From JAMLHN01 sp035708745 (GTDB lineage Bacteria > Chloroflexota > Chloroflexia > Thermomicrobiales > UBA6265): a DNA stretch of 5,020 nt. This document shows positions 1 through 5,019 of the stretch, one piece after another. Location: contig DASTFJ010000035.1 of NCBI GenBank assembly GCA_035708745.1, positions 1 through 5,020 on the forward strand. The letters run 5' to 3'. The position numbers and the translations under genes are program-made. The notes beneath the pieces were generated by a model. That model was given only the letters and a program-made list of their open reading frames with translations, was not told the DNA's origin and did no database searches. Every line of letters begins with the position of its first letter. Positions within the stretch are counted from its first letter, which is position 1.

Positions 1-111
1 GGTGTAGTCCTTTTCGATCTCGGCAATGAGGTTTGTATCGGCCAGCTGAAACTTGTCCCCGGCGGTGGGACCGAACAGATCGGCATACTGGCTGCGAGGA
101 ATCGAAACCAT
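1..111 (-). CDS. ureC: Urease subunit alpha, N-terminal part (cut by window edge)
   Basis: Urease alpha is the large catalytic subunit that carries the dinickel centre and hydrolyses urea to ammonia and carbamate in the cytoplasm. Only the first 37 codons are present. They read MVSIPRSQYADLFGPTAGDK and continue through LADTNLIAEIEKDYT, the conserved start of UreC (YADxFGPTxGDK, then LADTxL and the EKD element). The ATG at 111 is supported by a GGGAG ribosome site six bases upstream (118-122 on the plus strand). The start shares one base with the ureB stop (TGATG), which suggests translational coupling. The nickel ligands, the carbamylated lysine and the active-site flap lie outside the window, so whether the subunit is intact cannot be judged here. 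Confidence 0.96.
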   Translation of the reverse strand, partial: MVSIPRSQYADLFGPTAGDKFQLADTNLIAEIEKDYT

Positions 112-554
112 CAGTTGCTCCCTTTCGTCGCTTTGCCAGAAACGCTCTGACTGCTTGTCTCGGTTTCCATTTGCGCTTCTGGAACCGACTTGAATTCGAG
201 TGCGACTGCCTTGTCGATCGCCTGTTTTACGGACCACTTGCCGGTGGTGCTGCCCATAACCAGCATGTTGAATCCGACCGCTCGACGGTCGCCGGCGTAT
301 TCCACCAGCTCCACAGATCGTTCCTGCCCTGGCTCGAAGCGAACCGACGTACCGGCCGGAATATTGAGATGCATCCCCATTGCCCGCGGCCGGTCGAACT
401 CCAGCGCCCGGTTGACTTCGAAGAAATGGAAGTGGGAGCCGACCTGTGCGGCGCGATCCCCCGTGTTCTTGACCGTCACCGTATCGGTGCGGCGCCCGGC
501 GTTGATCTCGATGTCACCTTTCCCGAAGAAGATTTGTCCCGGAATCGTTGCCAT
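111..554 (-). CDS. ureB: Urease subunit beta
   Basis: Small structural subunit of urease, assembling with UreA and UreC in the cytoplasm. It is 147 residues from the ATG at 554. Family motifs are clear: IPGQIFFGKGDIEIN near residues 4-18, VGSHFHFFEVNRALEFDR at 38-55, HLNIPAGTSVRFEPGQ at 62-77 and VGFNMLVMG at 93-101. An AAAGGA ribosome site lies just upstream, and the start agrees with the usual beginning of the family. An open frame continues upstream to 713, but that part overlaps ureA and has no urease similarity. The stop overlaps the ureC start by one base. Compared with the roughly 100-135 residues usual for free-standing UreB, this protein is somewhat long. It has a polar Ser/Thr/Glu/Lys-rich tail after about residue 123 that lies outside the conserved beta-subunit fold. 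Confidence 0.96.
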   Translation of the reverse strand: MATIPGQIFFGKGDIEINAGRRTDTVTVKNTGDRAAQVGSHFHFFEVNRALEFDRPRAMGMHLNIPAGTSVRFEPGQERSVELVEYAGDRRAVGFNMLVMGSTTGKWSVKQAIDKAVALEFKSVPEAQMETETSSQSVSGKATKGSN

Positions 555-574
555 GGTCCTTTGCTCCGTTCTGA

Positions 575-877
575 TCAGGCAATTGGCTGGTGACACGAGA
601 CGAGCTTGGTGCCGTCTGGAAATGTGGCTTCGACTTGAATGAGCGAAATCAATTCGGGAACGCCCTCCATGACCTGATCGCGTCCGACCACTTTGGTGCC
701 GAGCTCCATGCAATCCGGCACGCTCTTGCCGTCACGGGCGCCTTCGAGAATTGCCTCGGTGATCAGCGCGACCGCTTCTGAATAGTTCAACTTGGTTCCG
801 CGGGCCATCCGCTTGCGAGCTAGGTCCGCCACCTGGTAGACGATGAGCTTGTCGATTTCTCGGGGCGCGAGATTCAC
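575..877 (-). CDS. ureA: Urease subunit gamma
   Basis: Smallest urease subunit, part of the UreABC trimer unit. It has 100 residues from a GTG start at 877, exactly the usual family length. Recognisable blocks are NLAPREIDKLIVYQVADLA at the N-terminus, ARGTKLNYSEAVALI at 25-39, EAILEGARDGKSV at 41-53, VMEGVPELI at 69-77 and QVEATFPDGTKLV at 81-93. The frame stays open upstream to 985, but those 36 codons are unlike UreA and overlap the end of the transporter gene. The GTG is chosen because a strong GGAGGG site sits eight bases before it and the protein then begins as UreA does. It is second in the operon, 83 bases after the transporter and 20 bases before ureB. Confidence 0.96.
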   Translation of the reverse strand: MNLAPREIDKLIVYQVADLARKRMARGTKLNYSEAVALITEAILEGARDGKSVPDCMELGTKVVGRDQVMEGVPELISLIQVEATFPDGTKLVSCHQPIA

Positions 878-885
878 GTGCTTCT

Positions 886-891
886 CCCTCC
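886..891 (-). promoter_or_regulatory. Ribosome binding site deciding the ureA GTG start
   Basis: The minus strand reads GGAGGG eight bases before the GTG at 877. It is the reason to prefer this GTG over starts further upstream in the same open frame. Confidence 0.8.
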
Positions 892-960
892 ACGTCGTTT
901 TGATCCCAGTGCCGAAACGTAGCGCGAATTTGTCGACGTCTTTGCGTTGACATGGCGGAA

Positions 961-2019
961 TTACTTTCGTCGGTCCGCCCACCAATGAACCCGCCGGTAG
1001 AGATTGATCGAACCCTCCGGCGTCGCTGCCTCTGCCGGAGCCACCGCTGTCAACCGATGCAGGAACGGCTTCGCGGCGATGAACCCATAGGTCGTGAGCA
1101 CGAACGGAGCGGTAAAGATGTGCCCGCCGTATGGGGCAACAAATGCGGTCAGCGCGATCGAGACGACCACCGAGATGATGACCGCGATTGCCGCCACGAT
1201 GATCGAGCTCACATCGAGCTCATAGAAAAGCCCTGCCAGCGCGATCATGGTCAATACGCCGTTGTAACCCATGAGTCCGAGTGCGAGTGAGCTCTGATCG
1301 GCGCCCAGAAACCAACCGGCCGCCAACCCGATCAGGCTCCCCAGGAGGGCCATTGCGGTGTCGATCTGACTGGAGAGAAAGATGCCAATGAGGAAGATGA
1401 CGCCCACCCAGATGCTGTTCTGGAAAAAGACTTCGGAAATTCCCTTGAACAGACCCTCGTAAAAGTCGGAAAAGTCGAGCGACGCGCGTCCACTTGTCAT
1501 CAGGGCGGGAAGCGCGGGCGCCTGCGAACTTGCACTCCCTTCGACCTGCGAGAAGCCGTAAATGCCAAGTGCGAAGAGCCAGATGGTGACGACGAATGGC
1601 CCAGTGAGCGCGGGGATCTGCCAGGTTCCGAGCAGGTTGCCGATAGCGGCTGAGGCGATGCATGCGGCAAATGCGCCCAGAACCGCATATGGCAGAAGGA
1701 CCCAGTTGTCATCCAGATAGAACACCAGCGCCACGCCGACCAGGACAGCGTTATATCCATACAGGCCAGCGCCGATCGCTCCGTGAGGCACTCCCAGCCA
1801 ATACGCGGTTCCGGTGCTCACCACGCAGGCAAGTAGGGCATAGGTGCCAAATTCCCAGCCGCCGACAAAGAGACCGATGAGAAAGAACAATCCGGTGATT
1901 GGGCTGTTTTGAAACATGACCTGCCCGAAACCGCGCAGAACGGCATCGACAAATCTCATGATCGGATTCCATGCCACCGCCGATTCCCAGCGATGCATAG
2001 GCGAAAGCGATGAGTTCAT
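961..2019 (-). CDS. Urea transporter, UT (SLC14-like) family
   Basis: Integral inner-membrane channel-like urea transporter of the UT family, which includes bacterial Yut/dvUT and the animal SLC14 proteins. It is 352 residues with about ten hydrophobic segments. The two-fold internal repeat of the family is plain: GFGQVMFQNSPITGLFFLIG (31-50) matches GISEVFFQNSIWVGVIFLIG (193-212), and GAGLYGYNAVLVGVAL (83-98) matches ALGLMGYNGVLTMIAL (246-261). Each half also carries the pore segment, PALTGPFVVTIW (136-147) and IFTAPFVLTTYG (301-312), with the threonines that are part of the urea filter in characterised relatives (T139 and T303 by analogy). The ATG at 2019 follows GGGAG 11 bases upstream. 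A longer reading from TTG at 2130 lacks a good ribosome site and would add 37 non-hydrophobic residues. The gene lies immediately upstream of ureABC on the same strand, so urea import for urease is the natural role. Confidence 0.94.
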   Translation of the reverse strand: MNSSLSPMHRWESAVAWNPIMRFVDAVLRGFGQVMFQNSPITGLFFLIGLFVGGWEFGTYALLACVVSTGTAYWLGVPHGAIGAGLYGYNAVLVGVALVFYLDDNWVLLPYAVLGAFAACIASAAIGNLLGTWQIPALTGPFVVTIWLFALGIYGFSQVEGSASSQAPALPALMTSGRASLDFSDFYEGLFKGISEVFFQNSIWVGVIFLIGIFLSSQIDTAMALLGSLIGLAAGWFLGADQSSLALGLMGYNGVLTMIALAGLFYELDVSSIIVAAIAVIISVVVSIALTAFVAPYGGHIFTAPFVLTTYGFIAAKPFLHRLTAVAPAEAATPEGSINLYRRVHWWADRRK

Positions 2020-2051
2020 GCCTGCCGGTTCTCCCGTTTCATCCGCTGGTG

Positions 2052-2067
2052 GCTGAGTCGCTGAGTC
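2052..2067. repeat. Perfect tandem repeat of 8 bp, GCTGAGTC x2
   Basis: GCTGAGTC at 2052-2059 is followed directly by an identical copy at 2060-2067. It lies 33-48 bases upstream of the transporter start codon, in the presumed leader or promoter of the urea operon. It could be a direct-repeat protein-binding site or chance; function is unknown. Confidence 0.6.
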
Positions 2068-2110
2068 ACACACTTCGGCAAACGAACAATGCTTCCCGGC
2101 AGGAATCCAC

Positions 2111-2130
2111 TTGCTGGGTTCGACCAGCAA
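2111..2130. repeat. Perfect 7-bp inverted repeat upstream of the urea operon
   Basis: TTGCTGG (2111-2117) and CCAGCAA (2124-2130) are exact reverse complements separated by six bases. The centre lies about 100 bases upstream of the transporter start codon. The spacing suits either an operator for a dimeric regulator (arm centres about 13 bp apart, a little over one helical turn) or a short hairpin in the leader RNA. No T-run follows, so it is not an ordinary intrinsic terminator. Confidence 0.6.
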
Positions 2131-2333
2131 AGACGCTCGGGCGAAATCATCCTACGGTTCATGAGCGAACAGGTCTATACAACTTTCGTATGACTTCGCC
2201 GACGCATGATGCTCCGGTCAATCCATCTAACGAACAAGGAGGATGACGTCGCCCGCTCCGCATTTCAGGCTAAGCTCGCGCAACATTCGCCGGCGTCGGC
2301 CGATGGTCCGCCTAGTTCGAAAGGTGAACCCAG

Positions 2334-3185
2334 ATGACACATTCGCCAGGAAATCTCGAACTGTTGGGATATCCGCCCGATGCTCGACTGCTCATCATCA
2401 ATGCCGATGATTTCGGGATGTGCCATTCGATCAATGTCGCCACTGTCGAGGCGATGCGCACCGGTATCGTGACCACTACCAGCCTGATGGCTTGTTGCCC
2501 ATGGGCGTGGGAAGCGATGGGGTTCCTGCGTGACGATCCGTCGCTCTCGTTTGGGGTGCATCTGACCCTGGTCAACGAAATGCCCGGCTATCGTTGGGGA
2601 CCTGTGGCTGCACGAGACACCGTTCCATCGATTGTCAATCCTGATGGGTTTTTCTTTTCTGATCCCGAAATTCCGAAGCTCTATGCGCAGGCAGAACTGG
2701 CTGATGTGGAGCGCGAATTCCGCGCGCAGATCGACCGGGTGCTGAATTTCGGCTTGCGACCGACGCATCTCGATTGGCATTGCGTACTCGACGGCGGGCG
2801 CCCCGATATTCTCGAGCTGACATTGCAATTGTGTGAGGAGCACGGGCTGGCTATGCGGGTCAACGATCCGCAGCTGCGGGAGTCGCTGATCGCAGCGGGC
2901 AAACCGGCGAACGATACGCCAATCATCGATGGCTATAGCTTGCCATTGGAGGAGAAGAACGCGACCTGGGCCCGAAAGCTGGGTGAGCTTCCGCCGGGAT
3001 TCCACCAATGGGCTGCGCACGTCAGCACAGGAGACGCGGAAGCGCAGGCAATGGAGCCCACCGGCTGGCGGGTGCGGAAAACTGATTTCGATTTCTTTAC
3101 CTCGGACCGGGCCAGGGAGCTGATCGAGGCAAACGGCATCATTCTCGTCGACTACCGGGAAGTCCAGCGGCTCTGGTCGAGCTGA
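2334..3185 (+). CDS. ChbG/YdjC-family (HpnK-like) carbohydrate deacetylase
   Basis: A 283-residue cytoplasmic protein of the ChbG/YdjC family, metal-dependent enzymes that remove acetyl groups from N-acetylated sugars. Family signs are LLIINADDFGMCHSIN at 19-34 (the catalytic and metal-binding Asp pair D25/D26), GVHLTLVNE at 74-82 (metal His H76) and RPTHLDWH at 142-149 (metal His H145, second His H149). The usual form of the last motif is THxDSHxH. Here it is THLDWHC followed by a Gly-Gly-Arg turn, which marks a divergent subgroup and may mean a different substrate. A stop codon in frame nine bases upstream fixes the start at or after this ATG, and AAGGTG lies seven bases before it. There is no signal peptide or membrane segment. 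The neighbours do not reveal the substrate, and the exported-protein gene follows 86 bases downstream. Confidence 0.88.
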   Translation: MTHSPGNLELLGYPPDARLLIINADDFGMCHSINVATVEAMRTGIVTTTSLMACCPWAWEAMGFLRDDPSLSFGVHLTLVNEMPGYRWGPVAARDTVPSIVNPDGFFFSDPEIPKLYAQAELADVEREFRAQIDRVLNFGLRPTHLDWHCVLDGGRPDILELTLQLCEEHGLAMRVNDPQLRESLIAAGKPANDTPIIDGYSLPLEEKNATWARKLGELPPGFHQWAAHVSTGDAEAQAMEPTGWRVRKTDFDFFTSDRARELIEANGIILVDYREVQRLWSS

Positions 3186-3271
3186 CGAATACCGGTTTTG
3201 TGCTCCGTCCGGCTTCATACTTGGTCGCCGTGGCCGAGGGAAGGACACGAGCCCGAAGGAAAGGATGTTCG

Positions 3272-3838
3272 ATGAACCGCATTCGATGGGTATTCGCCGT
3301 TCTAGTGCTCGTATCGATGGTGATAATTGCCGGCGCTCGCTCGGCCGGCGCCCAGGGCGCCACGCCGATTTCTGTGCCGACGCCGGTGGCGGCCGGGTGC
3401 GATCAGATTCCCGCCTACGTCCAGGAACGGCAGAAGATCATGGACGATCTCCTAAACGGCATCGCTGCGATCTTTCCAGACGTCGCCACGCCGGTGGCCG
3501 ACCATGGTGATCAGCTTCTGATCGCCATGATGGCGATGACGCCGGAACAAACCACAAGGCTTGGTCAGCTGTACGATGAGCTTGCCGGCAAGCTCGAAAA
3601 ACTGGATGTTCCTGAGATTGCGCGGTTCTATAACGAACAGGTCGTCGCGCTCTATCGCGCATCGGCAAGGACCTTTGAAGAGGCGGCGTCCTCGGATCTC
3701 ACGACGGCCGGACAGAAATACGGCGAACAACTGGGAGTCATCGCGGCCGCGGTGAACGACTACGGTGTGGCGGCGGTCGCCATCTGCCCGGCTTTCTCGG
3801 ATGTGGTGACGATCGACCAAACCCAGATCGGTCTGTAA
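3272..3838 (+). CDS. Small exported protein of unknown function
   Basis: I do not recognise this 188-residue protein. It begins with a classic signal peptide: basic MNRIR, a hydrophobic run from about 7 to 22, then a likely cleavage after AGA at 25-27. A short Thr/Pro/Val-rich linker (about 31-40) follows, and then a mostly alpha-helical, alanine-rich domain. The mature part has only two cysteines, C43 near its start and C172 near its end, which could form a disulfide outside the membrane. The ATG at 3272 is preceded by AAGGAAAGGA six bases away. The frame is open further upstream to 3200, but a start there would bury the signal peptide behind charged residues. The gene may be co-transcribed with the deacetylase or have its own promoter, and it ends just before a strong terminator. 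It has no lipobox, so it is probably secreted rather than a lipoprotein. Confidence 0.85.
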   Translation: MNRIRWVFAVLVLVSMVIIAGARSAGAQGATPISVPTPVAAGCDQIPAYVQERQKIMDDLLNGIAAIFPDVATPVADHGDQLLIAMMAMTPEQTTRLGQLYDELAGKLEKLDVPEIARFYNEQVVALYRASARTFEEAASSDLTTAGQKYGEQLGVIAAAVNDYGVAAVAICPAFSDVVTIDQTQIGL

Positions 3839-3866
3839 AGGGCGAAAGCACCGTCCGAGTGAATAC

Positions 3867-3900
3867 AAAACGCCCGGGCCAGGAATGGCTCGGGCGTTTT
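3867..3900. terminator. Bidirectional intrinsic terminator between convergent genes
   Basis: AAAACGCCCGGGCC (3867-3880) pairs with GGCTCGGGCGTTTT (3887-3900) around a six-base loop. On the plus-strand RNA all 14 pairs form, one of them a G-U. On the minus-strand RNA that position is a C-A mismatch. The GC-rich core is flanked by an A-run on one side and a T-run on the other, so it can stop transcription both ways. It lies 28 bases after the exported-protein gene and 24 bases beyond the stop of the convergent DUF805 gene. Confidence 0.92.
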
Positions 3901-3924
3901 GCTCTTTGGTGGCCGATCGATGGC

Positions 3925-4263
3925 TCAGAAGTTGAACGGAGAGCCGCTGTTCGGTGCGCCGTAGCGGTTGTCGCCCTCGGTTCCCTTCCAGACGATCAAG
4001 TAGATGGCAAAGAAGAAGTTCACGATGGGGACAAGACCCAGGAGGTAGAGCCAGCCGGACTTGTCGAGATCGTGCAGGCGTTTGATGCCCATGAAAATAC
4101 CGGCAATTCCGGCGATGATGGAAATGATCGCCTGAACCCATTCGCCCCGATCCCCAAGCAGGTAGCCGATGATGCTGAAGATGATCGCGATAGCGACGAT
4201 CCAGATGATCCAGTCCTTACGGCCGATGCGGCCGTCGGCGTTGAACAGTTTTGCGAAATCCAT
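3925..4263 (-). CDS. DUF805 family small membrane protein
   Basis: A 112-residue inner-membrane protein of the DUF805 (YhaH/YhaI-like) family, whose function is not established. The family pattern is complete: FNADGRIGRKDWI at 7-19, hydrophobic segments at about 18-37 and 43-60, then KRLHDLDKSGWLYLLGLVPI at 61-80, a third hydrophobic stretch to about 92, and WKGTEGDNRYG at 92-102 near the C-terminus. The ATG at 4263 is chosen because GGAGAGG lies eight bases before it and the protein then starts at the conserved N-terminus. A GTG at 4359 in the same frame overlaps the stop of the upstream gene but would add 32 unconserved residues. It lies 92 bases downstream of the helix-hairpin-helix gene on the same strand and may share its transcript. 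Confidence 0.9.
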   Translation of the reverse strand: MDFAKLFNADGRIGRKDWIIWIVAIAIIFSIIGYLLGDRGEWVQAIISIIAGIAGIFMGIKRLHDLDKSGWLYLLGLVPIVNFFFAIYLIVWKGTEGDNRYGAPNSGSPFNF

Positions 4264-4355
4264 CCCTGGTCCCTCTCCATGTGATGCACGTCGTGTGTCG
4301 AAGACGCATGCGAATGCTTCCACGCGCGTAGCGGGGCGCCGCGCGGAATGCGGGA

Positions 4356-4568
4356 TCACTCTGTCAGTGCCGGCAGTCCTCGGCTTTCTAGCGCCTCCTG
4401 GAGAGTGCGGATCGCTTTGGGTCCCACGCCATGAAGCGCAAGAAGCTGGGATTGAGAAGCGCCCGCAACCGATTCGAGCGTGCGATTGCCGGCGAAATCG
4501 AGTGCGCGCATGGCCGGCTGGGACAATCCCTCCGGCATTGCACTCTGACTCGACTCGACCTCAGTCAT
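4356..4568 (-). CDS. Small helix-hairpin-helix domain protein
   Basis: A 70-residue protein made almost entirely of one helix-hairpin-helix-type domain. The core is LSQPAMRALDFAGNRTLESV (15-34), then ASQSQLLALHGVGPKAIRTL (37-56) with the hairpin HGVGP at 46-50, and a last helix to about 63. Such domains resemble the RNA polymerase alpha C-terminal domain and bind nucleic acid without sequence specificity or mediate protein contacts. The partner here is unknown. Two ATGs are possible, 4574 and 4568. The second is preferred because GAGAG lies six bases before it, while the first directly abuts that site. The gene is preceded by a long leader with a good promoter and followed by the DUF805 gene. 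No catalytic residues are apparent, and the first 14 residues are polar and probably disordered. Confidence 0.8.
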   Translation of the reverse strand: MTEVESSQSAMPEGLSQPAMRALDFAGNRTLESVAGASQSQLLALHGVGPKAIRTLQEALESRGLPALTE

Positions 4569-4790
4569 GCACATCTCTCGTGATCACTTGGAGAAAAACA
4601 TAGTCCCGACGAACCACTGAACTCGTCCCACCGCCCCTTGGCTTTGGACCGAAACGCGCCCCGCAACGCTTCCGACCCGCCCCCCTGGATTTCGCCATTT
4701 CGCATCTGGCTTTTCGAGCCGGGTGTTACCCCGGAAATCGCCTTTTGTCGAAACGTGGTGGTCCGTTTCAGGTGCTCCTCGGGACCATGT
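4569..4790 (-). other. Long, foldable 5' leader of the helix-hairpin-helix gene (no gene seen)
   Basis: About 220 bases lie between the predicted transcription start and the helix-hairpin-helix start codon, with no credible coding frame. Several short complementary pairs are visible on the minus-strand RNA. GAAACG/CGTTTC lies at 4764-4769 with 4750-4755. GATTTC/GAAATC (4734-4739 with 4688-4693) encloses two small hairpins, CGGG/CCCG (4730-4733 with 4720-4723) and GGCT/AGCC (4717-4720 with 4708-4711). These two compete for base 4720. GACGA/TCGTC lies at 4623-4627 with 4608-4612. This could be a cis-regulatory leader, but it does not match any riboswitch consensus I can recall. Confidence 0.35.
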
Positions 4791-4797
4791 ACGTACA
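4788..4797. promoter_or_regulatory. Perfect 10-bp palindrome at the predicted transcription start (operator candidate)
   Basis: TGTACGTACA reads the same on both strands. It begins at the last base of the -10 box of the minus-strand promoter and covers the expected start of transcription, a position where a bound dimeric repressor would block initiation. The regulator is not identified. Confidence 0.5.
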
Positions 4798-4825
4798 CAA
4801 TAAAGAATCCCGAAGTCGTTGTCAA
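4797..4825 (-). promoter_or_regulatory. Sigma70-like promoter for the helix-hairpin-helix (and perhaps DUF805) gene
   Basis: On the minus strand a consensus -35 box TTGACA (4825 to 4820) is followed after 17 bases by TATTGT (4802 to 4797), which matches the -10 consensus at four of six positions. The surroundings are more AT-rich than the rest of the window. It points toward the gene at 4568 with nothing coding in between. Confidence 0.6.
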
Positions 4826-4959
4826 GCCCTTACCGCAAATTTCGTAATGATTGCGTAGGTACGCGGGGTTATTGACGTAACGGCTCGAGATAGACGCCGA
4901 GCGACGCGCCGGGTCGCAGCGCCGGTGCGGCTGGCATAGTAGTGCGATTATTTCGATGG
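4826..4959. other. Right-hand non-coding stretch
   Basis: No supported gene lies here. CGCAA (4834-4838) and TTGCG (4851-4855) form an inverted repeat just upstream of the -35 box of the minus-strand promoter, a possible activator site. A weak plus-strand promoter-like pair (TTGTCA at 4819-4824, CGTAAT at 4843-4848, spacing 18) overlaps it, but no plus-strand gene follows convincingly. A 34-codon minus-strand frame ends at 4869 and has no ribosome site. Confidence 0.4.
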
Positions 4960-5019
4960 TTACTGAGTGTCATCTACGGTGGTTTCGACGGTCAGCACGG
5001 TGGAGTAATCCGTTGGATA
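4960..5019 (-). CDS. Possible C-terminal end of a minus-strand gene (very short fragment)
   Basis: One minus-strand frame is open from the right edge and ends in TAA at 4960-4962, giving 19 residues: YPTDYSTVLTVETTVDDTQ. The composition and codon choice look protein-like. The alternative frames on this strand stop sooner or read poorly. A plus-strand frame is also open here but gives an Arg/Trp-rich product unlike a real protein. With so few codons, chance cannot be excluded and no family can be named. Confidence 0.25.
   Translation of the reverse strand, partial: YPTDYSTVLTVETTVDDTQ

Larger units (their letters stand above)
2020..2333. other. Divergent intergenic region between the urea operon and the deacetylase gene
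   Basis: This 314-base stretch should hold the promoters of both flanking transcription units. I see no convincing pair of -35/-10 boxes on either strand. A TTGACC on the minus strand at 2216-2221 lacks a well-spaced partner. What is visible is the tandem repeat at 2052-2067 and the inverted repeat at 2111-2130. There is also an isolated AAGGAGG at 2236-2242 on the plus strand that serves no obvious gene. Two very short open frames (2161-2193 and 2190-2246, 10 and 18 codons) overlap each other, but nothing else supports them. Confidence 0.6.

Noticed and set aside
2020..2130. Longer transporter start at TTG 2130
   Set aside because: It adds 37 polar residues not typical of the family, lacks a ribosome site, and would place the inverted and tandem repeats inside coding DNA; the ATG at 2019 is better supported.
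2243..2410. 55-codon plus-strand frame starting right after AAGGAGG
   Set aside because: The start codon abuts the ribosome site with no spacing, the product is Arg/Ser-rich, and most of its 3' part overlaps the deacetylase in another frame.
2265..3248. 327-codon minus-strand frame opposite the deacetylase
   Set aside because: It is the reverse shadow of the deacetylase gene, common in GC-rich genomes, with an Arg/Pro/Ser-rich product lacking any domain.
3452..4141. 229-codon minus-strand frame crossing the terminator
   Set aside because: It runs antisense through the exported-protein gene and the bidirectional terminator and out of frame through the DUF805 gene, so it is a shadow.
4264..4359. 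GTG at 4359 as start of the DUF805 gene, coupled to the upstream stop
   Set aside because: The GTGA overlap is attractive, but the added 32 residues are unlike the family and the ATG at 4263 has a well-spaced GGAGAGG.
4569..4790. Known riboswitch (c-di-GMP, guanidine, TPP, SAM or cobalamin type)
   Set aside because: I compared the leader with the core sequences I remember for these classes and saw no match; only generic short stems are present.
4565..4825. 86-codon minus-strand frame upstream of the helix-hairpin-helix gene
   Set aside because: Its TTG start is the -35 box TTGACA of the predicted promoter, it has no ribosome site, its product is low in structure-forming pattern, and it overlaps the real gene start.
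4638..4847. 69-codon plus-strand frame over the same region
   Set aside because: It has no ribosome site and no recognisable domain, and it lies antisense to the leader and promoter; it looks like a chance frame in GC-rich DNA.
4869..4973. 34-codon minus-strand frame near the right edge
   Set aside because: It has no ribosome site, a stop codon directly precedes its ATG, and nothing supports it beyond being open.
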